A DNA stretch of 41,673 nucleotides from Peptoniphilus_A olsenii (GCF_040545475.1 NZ_JBEPMA010000016.1:1-41673); one strand, 5' to 3'; numbered from the stretch's first letter, positions 7,406 through 16,734 are shown. Translations and numbers: made by a program. The notes: generated by a model not told the origin, from the sequence alone.

Positions 7406-8599
7406 ATGAAAAAAAATAGTTTTTTTAATACACTAGTTTTTAAACTATTATTAGGAATTATTATTGGTATATTTGTAGGTCGAATTTCTAGCGAGTCACT
7501 TATAATAGTAATCGATTCAGTAAAAAGAGTAATTGGTGATTTAATAGGCTACATAGTGCCTCTAATAATATTAGGCTTTATTACACCAGCGATAGTTTCA
7601 TTGAAAGAAAGTGCAGGTAAAATTTTAACGGTAACACTTGCAATATGCTATATTTCATCTGTAGGTGCAGCTACTATGAGTTTCTTGGCAGGAAAAGCAA
7701 TTATTCCTAAACTAAATATAGCTTCAAATGTAGGAGCAGGCAATGTAATTCCTGAATCAATATTTAAACTATCTATTGACCCTATAATGCCTGTTATGAC
7801 GGCACTTGTAACATCAGTATTATTTGGTATAGCAGTAATAGTAACAAAATCAGAAACATGGGAAAATTTATTGATGGAACTAAATAGAATAGTTCTATCT
7901 ATAGTAAATAATGTAGTTATTAAAATACTTCCAATTTATATAGCAACAACATTTGCAGTGCTTTCTTATGAAGGAGCAATTATAAGTGAATTGCCAGTAT
8001 TTTTAAAGATAATTTTAATCGTTATAGTTGGTCATTTCATTTGGATGACTCTTATGTATTCAATAGCAGGAGCAATATCCAAGACAAATCCAAAAGAAGT
8101 ATTTGGTCATTATGTACCAGCATATTTAACCGCAGTAGGAACAATGTCATCTGCAGCAACACTACCAGTAGCATTAAAATGTGCAAGGCAAGCTAAAACT
8201 CTAGACCCAAAAATCAGGGACTTTGCAATACCGCTTTGCTCAAACACACATCTTTGTGGTTCAGTACTTACAGAAGTATTTTTTGTTATGACAGTATCAC
8301 AAATATTGACAGGTAAATTACCAGAAACAGCAAATATGATAATATTCATATTATTACTAGGTATATTTGCGATAGCAGCACCAGGAGTGCCTGGGGGAAC
8401 CGTGGTAGCTTCACTTGGGCTAATAACATCAATACTTGGATTTAATGACACAGGAACAGCTCTTATGCTTTCAATATTTGCACTGCAAGATAGCTTTGGA
8501 ACAGCATGCAATGTAACAACAGACGGAGCAATAGCTCTTATGGTAACGGGAATATTTAAAAGAGTACCAGGTAGGGGAAATAATCCAGAAACTAATTAA
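7406..8599 (+). CDS. Dicarboxylate/amino acid:cation symporter (DAACS/SDF family)
   Basis: A 397-residue polytopic membrane protein that imports acidic amino acids or dicarboxylates with Na+ or H+. The fold markers are the serine-rich hairpin GTMSSAATLP (re-entrant loop 1), the unwound TM7 region and the GVPGGTVVASLGL loop. A QDSFGTACNVTTDGA helix with the substrate-side Asp lies near the C-terminus. The TM7 motif is SNTHLCGS rather than the classic NMDGT of glutamate transporters. This suggests a divergent branch with altered ion or substrate contacts. A perfect AAAGGAGG precedes the ATG. It is monocistronic, with its own promoter and a shared terminator. Confidence 0.88.
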   Translation: MKKNSFFNTLVFKLLLGIIIGIFVGRISSESLIIVIDSVKRVIGDLIGYIVPLIILGFITPAIVSLKESAGKILTVTLAICYISSVGAATMSFLAGKAIIPKLNIASNVGAGNVIPESIFKLSIDPIMPVMTALVTSVLFGIAVIVTKSETWENLLMELNRIVLSIVNNVVIKILPIYIATTFAVLSYEGAIISELPVFLKIILIVIVGHFIWMTLMYSIAGAISKTNPKEVFGHYVPAYLTAVGTMSSAATLPVALKCARQAKTLDPKIRDFAIPLCSNTHLCGSVLTEVFFVMTVSQILTGKLPETANMIIFILLLGIFAIAAPGVPGGTVVASLGLITSILGFNDTGTALMLSIFALQDSFGTACNVTTDGAIALMVTGIFKRVPGRGNNPETN

Positions 8600-8624
8600 A
8601 AATAGATAAAGAATTAAAACAAAA

Positions 8625-8657
8625 AGAAGCCAACATGCAAGTTGGTTTCTTTTTTTA
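8625..8657. terminator. Bidirectional intrinsic terminator
   Basis: Stem 8625-8634 with 8641-8650 (one G-U pair), loop ATGCAA, with a T tract on the plus side and an A tract on the other. It ends the symporter gene and can also end the convergent lytTR-DUF3021 transcript. Confidence 0.92.
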
Positions 8658-8762
8658 ATTAAAAGGAAATTATGTTTTATTAAATATAATATTCTGAACA
8701 AAATAATATAGAAAAGAATAATAAAAAGTTCTTTTACTGCTCTTATCGCTTTTTCAAGTATT

Positions 8763-9215
8763 TTAATTATATTTTTTGATATCATTATTTAATTTGGCAA
8801 CTTTCTGTTTCCAATAAAGATAAACTGTTAGCCATATTACTATATATATAAAAGTGTAAATTATGAGTGTCAATAAAAATCCCTTTAATGACTTACTTGA
8901 CCATCCTAAATAGTAACTAATTGCCAAATATACAGGAGTAGTTATAAGAAAGTGTATTATTGTTTGCTTTGTTATAGAATAATCTGTCCTATCAAAAACA
9001 TATGAAGCTGCAGAGAATACACCTCCCAGTACCATTGATGCAAGAGTTTGAACAACCATTGCATTAATTTCGTTGCCAAAGCTTGCAATAAGTTGAGGAG
9101 ATGCTCCTTGATAATTTTCATGCCCAAGAATTATAGAAATAATTAAACTTATTAAATGACTTATTGAGATTCCTATAAAACTGCCAATTACAAAACGTTT
9201 AAAAATAGTTTTCAT
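8763..9215 (-). CDS. DUF3021 family membrane protein
   Basis: A 150-residue protein with four predicted membrane helices (about 9-28, 49-75, 84-103 and 112-134) and a lysine-rich C-terminus. DUF3021 proteins are encoded beside LytTR DNA-binding proteins and are thought to sequester or inhibit the partner at the membrane. The partner gene lies 10 bp upstream here. AAGGAGG precedes the ATG. Together they look like a self-contained LytTR regulatory system; neither the target nor the signal is visible. Confidence 0.87.
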   Translation of the reverse strand: MKTIFKRFVIGSFIGISISHLISLIISIILGHENYQGASPQLIASFGNEINAMVVQTLASMVLGGVFSAASYVFDRTDYSITKQTIIHFLITTPVYLAISYYLGWSSKSLKGFLLTLIIYTFIYIVIWLTVYLYWKQKVAKLNNDIKKYN

Positions 9216-9225
9216 TTGTTCCTCC

Positions 9226-9663
9226 TTAAATACCTAATTTTTTTCTAATAATACTTACATATCTTCTTGAACAATATACAGACTCACTATTACTTAAAGT
9301 TATACAAATAGTTCCAATGAAATCTAAGTCGATAGATTTAATTTTTTTCACATTTATAATCTCAGAATTTGAAATTCGTAAAAATGAATTTCTTAATCTT
9401 TTTTCTATCTCGTACAAAGGTAACTTCAAAGTTAATATTTTATTATGTACAAGAGCATATACTTTTTTATCTTGAGCAAATATCTTTATAATTTCATCTT
9501 GATTTATAACTTCTATTTTATCCATATACTCGCCAGCCAAAACGTCTGTCTTAATAGTATTAATATAATCAGTAATTTTCTTTATATCCTCATTTAGAGA
9601 GGGGGCTTCGATAGTGAGTATGGGTTCTTTTAAATTTTTGTTAATTTTTATCTCAATTTTCAC
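9226..9663 (-). CDS. LytTR family DNA-binding regulator
   Basis: A 145-residue protein with an N-terminal alpha/beta region (1-55) and a C-terminal LytTR domain (about 58-143): KIFAQDKKVYALVHNKILTLKLPLYEIEKRL, then FLRISNSEIINVKKIKSID and the final YCSRRYVSIIRKKLGI. It has no receiver domain, as in stand-alone LytTR/DUF3021 pairs. The GTG start is 5 nt after GGAGGA. It is probably autoregulated; a dyad at 9740-9767 lies upstream of the gene. Confidence 0.88.
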   Translation of the reverse strand: MKIEIKINKNLKEPILTIEAPSLNEDIKKITDYINTIKTDVLAGEYMDKIEVINQDEIIKIFAQDKKVYALVHNKILTLKLPLYEIEKRLRNSFLRISNSEIINVKKIKSIDLDFIGTICITLSNSESVYCSRRYVSIIRKKLGI

Positions 9664-9739
9664 CTTTCTCCTCCTTACTTTTTCTAAAATAATTATATTT
9701 CATGCAATATTTAATTTCTACAAAATTCTGATAATCGGT

Positions 9740-9767
9740 AGTTATTTACGGATAGGTGGTAATAACT
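9740..9767. promoter_or_regulatory. Dyad upstream of lytTR gene
   Basis: AGTTATT at 9740-9746 and AATAACT at 9761-9767 form an inverted repeat separated by 14 bp, about 77-105 bp upstream of the lytTR start. It could be a regulatory site. LytTR sites are usually direct repeats, so the assignment is weak. Confidence 0.3.
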
Positions 9768-9923
9768 TTCTTAAAAATTTACAGTTATATTCTTAATACA
9801 ATGTCACTACTATTTTTTCTAAATACACCTATATTATACATTTATTAATACTTTCGCTGAAAACTATAGTAATATCTTTGGTTTTATTATAAAATAAAGT
9901 GAGAAAAGATATGGAGGTTTTGC

Positions 9924-11450
9924 ATGATACTTGTAGTAGATTTTGGCGGTCAATATAATCATTTAATCGCCAGAAGAGTAAGAGACTTAAATGTATATTG
10001 TGAAGTAGTACCTTATAATAAGGCTATTGACACAATTAAAGAGAAAAGAGATGAAATCGGTGGAATAATATTTACAGGAGGACCAAACTCTGTTTATGAA
10101 GAAAATTCTCCACAAATAGATAAAGAAATTTTTGAATTTGGTATTCCTATACTTGGCCTATGTTATGGCATGCAGCTAATGGCACATACATTAGGCGGTA
10201 AAGTTGTTGCAGCTCCAAAAGAAAGAGAATTCGGAAAAACAGAAATTGTAACAAAAAATTCCAAAATTTTTGATGAACTCGATGAAAATCAAAAAGTATG
10301 GATGAGCCATGTAGATAGAGTAGAAAAATTGCCAGCTGGATTTGAAATAGTAGCAAATAGTAAAAATTGTCCTATAGCAGCAATGGAAAATTTAGATAAA
10401 AATCTATATGCATTACAATTTCATCCAGAAGTAAATCACACAGAAAATGGAAATAAAATGCTCGCAAATTTTGTTTTAAATATATGTGGCGAAGAACCAA
10501 GCTGGACAATGGAAAATTATGCAAAAGTAGCAATACGACAAATAAAAGAAAAAGTTGGAGATGGAAAAGTACTACTTGCCCTTTCAGGGGGAGTTGACTC
10601 ATCAGTAACAGCAGCATTAATATCAAAAGCAGTTGGAGAAAACTTAACATGTATATTTGTGGATCACGGACTAATGCGTAAAAATGAAGGTGACGAAGTA
10701 GAAGAAGCTTTCAAAGACAGTGGAATGAAATTCATCAGAGTAGATGCAGAAAAAAGATTTTTAGATAGACTCGCAGGAGTTACTGATCCAGAAACAAAGA
10801 GAAAAACAATTGGCGAAGAATTTATCAGAGTATTTGAAGAAGAAGGTAAGAAAATAAAATCAGTAGATTACCTAGCACAAGGAACAATCTATCCAGATGT
10901 TATAGAATCAGGACTTGGCGACTCAGCAGTAATAAAAAGTCACCACAATGTAGGTGGACTACCTGATTTCGTAGATTTCAAAGACATTATCGAACCCCTT
11001 CGCATGTTATTTAAAGATGAAGTGCGTGATCTAGGGCGTGAACTAGGACTTGCAGATTATCTAGTAGATAGACAACCATTCCCAGGACCAGGACTTGCAA
11101 TTAGAGTTATGGGAGAAATAACAAAAGAAAAACTAGATATCTTACGAGATGCAGATAAAATATTTAGAGAAGAATTAGAAAAATCAGAAATAGCAAGAGA
11201 AGTAAACCAATACTTTGCAGTTCTCACAAACAATAGAACAGTAGGAGTAATGGGCGACTTTAGAACATATGACTATACATTAGCTCTAAGAGCAGTATCA
11301 ACAACTGACTTTATGACAGCAGATTTCTCTCGTATACCTTGGGATATATTAGATAAAGTATCAAATAGAATAGTAAACGAAGTAGATCATATAAATAGAA
11401 TAGTGTATGATATCACAAGTAAACCACCAGCAACTATAGAATGGGAATAA
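9924..11450 (+). CDS. guaA: GMP synthase (glutamine-hydrolysing)
   Basis: A 508-aa enzyme of normal length that converts XMP, ATP and glutamine to GMP. The N-terminal class I amidotransferase carries GLCYGMQ (nucleophile Cys80) and the HPEVNHT pair His167/Glu169. The ATP pyrophosphatase P-loop LSGGVDSS lies at 220-227. The C-terminal dimerisation domain contains the QPFPGPGLAIRV and final KPPATIEWE signatures. TGGAGG precedes the ATG. No guanine riboswitch is visible in the 250 bp upstream. It is monocistronic, with a hairpin and T tract at 11573-11641. Confidence 0.98.
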   Translation: MILVVDFGGQYNHLIARRVRDLNVYCEVVPYNKAIDTIKEKRDEIGGIIFTGGPNSVYEENSPQIDKEIFEFGIPILGLCYGMQLMAHTLGGKVVAAPKEREFGKTEIVTKNSKIFDELDENQKVWMSHVDRVEKLPAGFEIVANSKNCPIAAMENLDKNLYALQFHPEVNHTENGNKMLANFVLNICGEEPSWTMENYAKVAIRQIKEKVGDGKVLLALSGGVDSSVTAALISKAVGENLTCIFVDHGLMRKNEGDEVEEAFKDSGMKFIRVDAEKRFLDRLAGVTDPETKRKTIGEEFIRVFEEEGKKIKSVDYLAQGTIYPDVIESGLGDSAVIKSHHNVGGLPDFVDFKDIIEPLRMLFKDEVRDLGRELGLADYLVDRQPFPGPGLAIRVMGEITKEKLDILRDADKIFREELEKSEIAREVNQYFAVLTNNRTVGVMGDFRTYDYTLALRAVSTTDFMTADFSRIPWDILDKVSNRIVNEVDHINRIVYDITSKPPATIEWE

Positions 11451-11572
11451 GTTTGAGATTTTATAACATTTGATTTTGTGGATAATTCTAATAGTGTAAG
11501 TGGTTTATGATAAATTATTGATACTAAAATGAGTGGCAAACCACTGTAAATGGAAAAATTTTAGAAATTAAT

Positions 11573-11641
11573 GACTAGCTAAAAAACATAATTCTGATTT
11601 TCTTATATCTGATTTATGAAATATTTTAAGCTAGTCTTTTT
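11573..11641 (+). terminator. Probable guaA terminator
   Basis: GACTAGCT at 11573-11580 pairs with AGCTAGTC at 11629-11636 around a long AT-rich loop, followed by five T residues. The long loop makes it a weaker candidate than the others. A small hairpin at 11532-11545 precedes it. Confidence 0.55.
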
Positions 11642-11761
11642 ATTTGATATTAATATAATTAAAAATTATAAATTATTGAAAGAGTAAGACAAAATTATTC
11701 AGTAATAATAAATCAAAAAACATTAAATCAATAGAATTGTAAATAAATTATAAAATATTTC

Positions 11762-11792
11762 TTGACCTGTCCCTTGGGGGCGTTGATATGCT
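11762..11792 (+). promoter_or_regulatory. MerR-type promoter/operator with 19-bp spacer
   Basis: TTGACC (11762-11767) and TATGCT (11787-11792) are separated by 19 bp. The spacer contains a GC-rich dyad centred on CCCTTGGGG, the classic layout of promoters that MerR proteins untwist. It directly precedes the merR-type gene, so autoregulation is likely. Confidence 0.8.
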
Positions 11793-11815
11793 TAATTTAA
11801 AAGGAGGTAAGTATT

Positions 11816-12667
11816 GTGTTAATGAATGAAGTTAGGGAAAAAACTGGTCTAACACGCAAAGCGATAGAGTATTATGAGGAAAAAGGATTTATTACCCCTA
11901 AAAGAGAGCAAAATAATTATAGAGTATATTCTGATGTGGATGTTGATATATTAAATAAAATATCTATGTATAGAAAATTAGAATGTTCTATTGATGAAAT
12001 TAAAGATATTTTACATGGAAATAGTAATTCTTCATTAGCAATCATCATTCGAGATAGAGAAATTAAATCACAATTAGAAAAAACTAGAGTAGAAACCTTA
12101 AAATTATTACTTGATGGAGCAAATATAGAACAAGTCAAAGAACAATTGAAAGTTATAGATAATCAAGAGACTATATATACCAAGTTAACGAGGACTTTTC
12201 CAGGATACTTTGGTCAAGTATTCTTTTTATCCTATAAACCTTTTTTGTCTGATAAATTGGATGACGATAAAGTTAAATATTATGAGAAATATATTGAATT
12301 TCTTGATTCTATGTCTGATTTTGATATAGGAGATAATGAGAAAAAATATCTTGAGGAAGCGTCAAAAGAAATATCAAAACTTGATTTAGAGACTATTAAT
12401 CAACAAAAGCTTGAGGCTATATTCAATGCAGAGGAATGGTTAGAAGAAAACAGAGAAATTATAGAAGACTATAAATTATTTAAGAAAAGTGATTTATATA
12501 TTAATAATCCTATATACCGAATCCAAGAAAAATTGAAAAAGCATATGGAGAGTTCAGGTTACTATGAAAAAGCTATTCCTTTAATGAGAAAGTTTAGCCC
12601 ATCATATGATGAATATTACAAAAAGTTGATAGAAGCAGATAAAAAGTTTATTGATAAGTACATGTAG
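11816..12667 (+). CDS. MerR family transcriptional regulator
   Basis: A 283-residue regulator with an N-terminal winged helix (1-70): EVREKTGLTRKAIEYYEEKG, then YRVYSDVDVDIL and YRKLECSIDEIKDIL. A linker helix follows (about 75-115). The C-terminal 165 residues are helical, rich in charged and aromatic residues, and resemble no Cys-metal or GyrI-like effector domain that I know. The GTG at 11816 is placed 7-8 nt after AAAAGGAGGT; an ATG two codons later is possible. The 19-bp-spacer promoter suggests autoregulation. No efflux pump or other obvious target is adjacent; the next gene downstream is a truncated remnant. Confidence 0.87.
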   Translation: MLMNEVREKTGLTRKAIEYYEEKGFITPKREQNNYRVYSDVDVDILNKISMYRKLECSIDEIKDILHGNSNSSLAIIIRDREIKSQLEKTRVETLKLLLDGANIEQVKEQLKVIDNQETIYTKLTRTFPGYFGQVFFLSYKPFLSDKLDDDKVKYYEKYIEFLDSMSDFDIGDNEKKYLEEASKEISKLDLETINQQKLEAIFNAEEWLEENREIIEDYKLFKKSDLYINNPIYRIQEKLKKHMESSGYYEKAIPLMRKFSPSYDEYYKKLIEADKKFIDKYM

Positions 12668-12696
12668 ATTGAAATTATAAATCTATTTAAAATACG

Positions 12697-13140
12697 GTGG
12701 AAATTAAATCTACCGAAAGAAGGAACCCAATCACAGCGGATGTATTTGCTAGAATGAATTTAATGGAAAGACGAGGATCTGGACCTAGAAAAATCATAGA
12801 AGCTTATGAAGCAGAAGAAAATTATAAAGAAGAATTAAAACCTGAGTTTAAGTCAACAGAATCTTTTTTTACTACAATTTTAAAGAATCTAAATTACGAC
12901 ACTCAAAATGACGGTCAAAATGAGGATGAAAATGACGGTAAAAAATTAAAACCAAAAGATAGACGAAATAAGATGGTGAAACTTATAAAAAAAAATTCAA
13001 ACATAACAACAATTGAACTATCTCATATATTATGGGTATCTATAAGTACGATTGAAAGAGATTTAAAAGTTCTCACAGATGAAAAAATGATAGAGTATGT
13101 AGGCAGTTCTAAAGATGGATATTGGAAAGTAAATAAATAA
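12697..13140 (+). pseudogene. 3' fragment of AlbA_2/HATPase_c_4 type ATP-binding regulator
   Basis: The frame starts with RRNPITADVFARMNLMERRGSG, the conserved C-terminal ATPase-like motif of 'ATP-binding protein' regulators of about 400-500 aa. It continues to a winged-helix domain (about 95-147: TTIELSHILWVSISTIERDLKVL). The AlbA N-terminal domain and most of the ATPase are missing. Stops close the frame immediately upstream, and no ribosome site precedes the GTG at 12697. It is a 5'-truncated pseudogene. The DGQNEDEN low-complexity linker is typical of the family. Confidence 0.75.
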
Positions 13141-13233
13141 AGTTAATAAGAAAATCAAATTCTCACGAAAATAATATAATATTCGGGATAAAGTTTTAAG
13201 AGAGATCTTTGCTATTTTTTTGTAGCTTTAGTA

Positions 13234-13269
13234 AAATCATGACCATCAATTACACGGTGGTCATGATTT
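13234..13269 (+). terminator. Hairpin terminator after the truncated regulator
   Basis: Bases 13234-13247 pair with 13256-13269 in a 14-bp stem with one G-U pair; a short T run follows. It may be an intrinsic terminator for the merR transcript. Confidence 0.6.
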
Positions 13270-13863
13270 GTTTAAAATTTAAAAGAAGTGCTAAGAATGA
13301 ATAAAGAAAAGACATTAAAGTAAGTCAAAACAGAAATAGAAATCTTAAAGAATAAAAAGATAATTATGAGAATCAGATACAACAATTATAGAACAGAGAA
13401 AAGATTTTAATCAAAGATGCCTAGATAAAAGAGCAGAAAAAAATTTTAAATTCAAGATAAAGTGTTTCAAAATAAAAATTGATAATTAAAAACATATTAG
13501 GAATAAGGAAGAAGTCATGAAAGATAGGATGGTATAATTAATCTGGGTTTGTGAAGAGTTTTGTGTATCAGATTCTCTTGATAGTATGTGAGCTTATATT
13601 TTTTAAAAATTTCTTAAAATTTAATAAATTCTAAAGTCCAATTTCTTAGATTTATGTAACTGATTTTAGCAAAATAAAAAAATTGTATTTTTTTGTATAT
13701 ACTTTTTAATATTAAATACCTAGTATTGACTTCTCTCATATTATTTTAAAAGAATTATATCAAAGTGATGTGATATTTAATTAGGGTTATTTTAAAAATA
13801 TTATCATCCTAGTAAATAAATGTTAAATTATAGATAAAGTTTCATAATTTTGACCTTATTATG
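13270..13863. other. Long AT-rich gap before secA
   Basis: About 590 bp without a convincing ORF on either strand, RNA gene or known riboswitch. The sequence is purine-rich with many stops in 13300-13520 and could be decayed coding sequence. No family is recognisable. Confidence 0.5.
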
Positions 13864-13892
13864 TTGACTTTAATTTTTAGTAAACATATAAT
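13864..13892 (+). promoter_or_regulatory. secA promoter
   Basis: TTGACT (13864-13869), a 17-bp spacer and TATAAT (13887-13892). The predicted start near 13899 gives a leader of about 90 nt. Confidence 0.8.
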
Positions 13893-13913
13893 TTATTAGG
13901 AGCTATGGAGAAC

Positions 13914-13951
13914 GCCCAAAATATTGATTTTACTTGAAATATAGGGCTTTT
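13914..13951 (+). promoter_or_regulatory. secA leader hairpin
   Basis: GCCC (13914-13917) and ATATT (13921-13925) pair with AATAT (13938-13942) and GGGC (13944-13947), with a bulge, followed by four T residues. It lies between the promoter and the ribosome site and could be an attenuator or only a leader fold. Confidence 0.3.
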
Positions 13952-13989
13952 AATGATAAAATTAAGTCTTGAGCAAAAGGAGTGGTAAA

Positions 13990-16725
13990 ATGGGTTTAAT
14001 GGAAAAGATTTTCGGAACCTATAGCGATAGAGAACTGAAAAAAATTGAACCACTAGTAAAAAAAGTAATGAGTCTTGATGAAGACATACAAAAACTTTCT
14101 GATAGTGAATTAAAAGAAAAAACAGTTGAATTTAAAAATAGAATTGCAAATGGTGAAACTACAGATGATATTCTGCCTGAAGCTTTTGCTGTAGTCAGAG
14201 AAGCGGCTTGGCGTGTGCTTGGAATGAAGCATTTTAGAGTTCAAGTTATTGGTGGTATTATTCTTCACCAAGGTAGAATTGCCGAAATGAAAACTGGTGA
14301 AGGTAAAACTTTGGTTGCTACCTTACCTGCTTACCTAAATGCCCTTGAAGGTAAAGGCTGTCATATTGTCACAGTAAATGATTATTTGGCTAGTCGTGAT
14401 AGGGACTGGATGGGTAAAGTGTATGAATTCTTGGGGCTTTCTGTTGGTTGTATCATCCACGATATGAGTCAAGAAGAAAGAAAAGAAGCCTACAATAGTG
14501 ATATTACTTATGGAACTAACAACGAATTTGGTTTTGATTATCTTAGAGATAATATGGTAATTTACAAAGAGGAAATGGTTCAACGTGACCTACATTATTG
14601 TATTGTCGATGAGGTTGACTCTATATTAATTGATGAAGCTAGAACTCCTCTTATAATTTCTGGTCAAGGTGATGAATCTGTTGATTTATATGTCAGAGCA
14701 AGAGATTTTGTCAATACTTTGACCTCAAGAGTTAAGACTGAAGATGAATCTAGTTTTGAGAGATTTAATAGAGAATTTAAAGAAGAAACTGTTGACTATG
14801 TAATAAATGAAAAAGATAAAACTTCTACTCTTACAGATAAAGGTATTGCCAAAGCTGAAAAATATTTTGGAGTAGAAAATCTTGCTGATGCTAATAATAT
14901 GGAACTTTCTCATCATATTAATCAAGCTTTAAAAGCTGAAGGTAATATGAAAAGAGATGTGGATTATGTAGTTAATGAGGATGAAATTGTAATTGTTGAT
15001 GAATTTACTGGTCGTCTAATGTATGGACGTAGATATTCTGAAGGTTTACACCAAGCTATTGAGGCTAAAGAAGGTTTAAATGTCCGTGCTGAGTCCAAAA
15101 CTCTTGCTACAATTACATTCCAAAATTATTTTAGGATGTATGATAAGCTTGCTGGTATGACAGGTACTGCCATGACTGAAGAAGGCGAATTTAGGGATAT
15201 TTATAATATTGATGTTGTAGAAATTCCTACTAATAAACCTGTTATAAGAAATGATGAAAATGACCATATTTATAAAGATGAAGATGCTAAGTTTAAAGCT
15301 GTTACTAAAGAAATAGCAGAGGCTAATGAGAAAGGACAACCTGTTCTTGTTGGTACTATTACTATTGACAAATCTGAAGAATTATCTAAATATTTGAAAC
15401 GTGAGGGAATAAAACACAATGTTTTGAATGCTAAAAAACATAAACAAGAATCAGAAATAGTTGCTCAAGCTGGTAGATTTGGTGCTGTAACAATTGCTAC
15501 GAATATGGCAGGTAGAGGTACCGATATTGTTCTTGGTGGTAATCCTGAATTCCTTGCTAAAAGAGAACTTCAAAAACAAGGTATGGAAGATGAAATGATA
15601 GAATATGCTGATTCGTATTTTAAAACAGAAGATGATGAAATTCTAGCTGCTAGAGAAAAATACCAAGCTTTAGTTCAAAAATTCAAAAAAGAAACTGATG
15701 AAGAAGCTCAAAAGGTTAAAGATGCAGGTGGATTGCGTATAATTGGTACAGAAAGACACGAGTCTCGTAGAATTGATAACCAATTGCGTGGTCGTTCTGG
15801 TCGACAAGGAGACCCAGGCTCATCTAGATTTTATATTTCTGCAGACGATGATTTAATCAGACTTTTTGCTGGTGATAGATTTAAAGATACTATGGAAAGA
15901 ATTGATGCACCAGAAGATGAACCAATTGAACATAGAATTTTAACAAGATTAATTGAATCTGCCCAAAGAAAAGTTGAAGGTAATAACTTTAGTATTCGTA
16001 AAAATGTATTGAAATATGATGATGTCATGAATAAACAAAGAGAGGTCATCTATAGCGAAAGAAGAAAAGTTTTAGAAGGCGAAGATATCCACTCTGATAT
16101 AGTAGAAATGAGAAATAGTGTGATTGAAAGTGCTATTGATTTCTATAATAAATTAGATGATAACAACCAAAAACACTTAGATTTTGAGTCAATTAAAATC
16201 TTTGGTGTTAGTACATTTGGTTTTGATGAAGATTTCTTAAGAAAACTAGAAGAGCCTAATGCTGAAAAAGTTAAAGAATATATTAAAGAATTAGCTAATG
16301 ATAAATACGCAGAAAAAGAAGAAGAATTTGGCGAAGAGAAATTTAGAGAAATTGAAAGAGTCGCTCTTCTTCAAAATGTTGATCAAAAATGGATGGATCA
16401 CATTGATGCTATGGATCAATTGAGAAAGGGAATAGGGCTGCGTGCAGTTGGTCAAACAGACCCTGTAAGAGCATATGCTGAGGAAGGATTTGACATGTTT
16501 GAAGCTATGAATGCTTCTATACAAGAAGATACTATTAAAATGCTTTACCATGTAGTTAATCCAGAAGTACAAAGAAAAAGGGTTGCTAAAGAGGTAGAAA
16601 CAGTAAATCCTGACGACGGCAAACAAAAACCATATGTGAGAAAAAATAAAAAGATTGGACGTAATGACCCTTGTCCATGTGGCAGCGGTAAGAAGTATAA
16701 AAATTGCCACGGTAAATTTAAATAA
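13990..16725 (+). CDS. secA: Preprotein translocase ATPase SecA
   Basis: The 911-aa motor drives preproteins through SecYEG using ATP. The DEAD-like NBD1 carries the Walker A MKTGEGKT (100-107) and the DEVDSILIDEARTPL box. The preprotein cross-linking domain follows, then NBD2 with MAGRGTDI and RIDNQLRGRSGRQGDPGSS. The helical wing/scaffold is followed by a C-terminal zinc SEC-C motif NDPCPCGSGKKYKNCH that binds SecB or ribosomes in other species. The ATG at 13990 is 7 nt after AAAGGAG; an in-frame TTG 21 bp upstream lacks a ribosome site. It is a single-gene unit: prfB, which often follows secA, is absent. Confidence 0.98.
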   Translation: MGLMEKIFGTYSDRELKKIEPLVKKVMSLDEDIQKLSDSELKEKTVEFKNRIANGETTDDILPEAFAVVREAAWRVLGMKHFRVQVIGGIILHQGRIAEMKTGEGKTLVATLPAYLNALEGKGCHIVTVNDYLASRDRDWMGKVYEFLGLSVGCIIHDMSQEERKEAYNSDITYGTNNEFGFDYLRDNMVIYKEEMVQRDLHYCIVDEVDSILIDEARTPLIISGQGDESVDLYVRARDFVNTLTSRVKTEDESSFERFNREFKEETVDYVINEKDKTSTLTDKGIAKAEKYFGVENLADANNMELSHHINQALKAEGNMKRDVDYVVNEDEIVIVDEFTGRLMYGRRYSEGLHQAIEAKEGLNVRAESKTLATITFQNYFRMYDKLAGMTGTAMTEEGEFRDIYNIDVVEIPTNKPVIRNDENDHIYKDEDAKFKAVTKEIAEANEKGQPVLVGTITIDKSEELSKYLKREGIKHNVLNAKKHKQESEIVAQAGRFGAVTIATNMAGRGTDIVLGGNPEFLAKRELQKQGMEDEMIEYADSYFKTEDDEILAAREKYQALVQKFKKETDEEAQKVKDAGGLRIIGTERHESRRIDNQLRGRSGRQGDPGSSRFYISADDDLIRLFAGDRFKDTMERIDAPEDEPIEHRILTRLIESAQRKVEGNNFSIRKNVLKYDDVMNKQREVIYSERRKVLEGEDIHSDIVEMRNSVIESAIDFYNKLDDNNQKHLDFESIKIFGVSTFGFDEDFLRKLEEPNAEKVKEYIKELANDKYAEKEEEFGEEKFREIERVALLQNVDQKWMDHIDAMDQLRKGIGLRAVGQTDPVRAYAEEGFDMFEAMNASIQEDTIKMLYHVVNPEVQRKRVAKEVETVNPDDGKQKPYVRKNKKIGRNDPCPCGSGKKYKNCHGKFK

Positions 16726-16734
16726 TATATAGTT

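Noticed and set aside
8471..8785. Minus-strand 104-codon hydrophobic frame
   Set aside because: It runs through the bidirectional terminator and into the symporter gene, and its start overlaps the end of the DUF3021 gene without a ribosome site.
9790..9923. Guanine riboswitch before guaA
   Set aside because: The conserved TATA...CTAC purine-aptamer core and three-way junction are absent.
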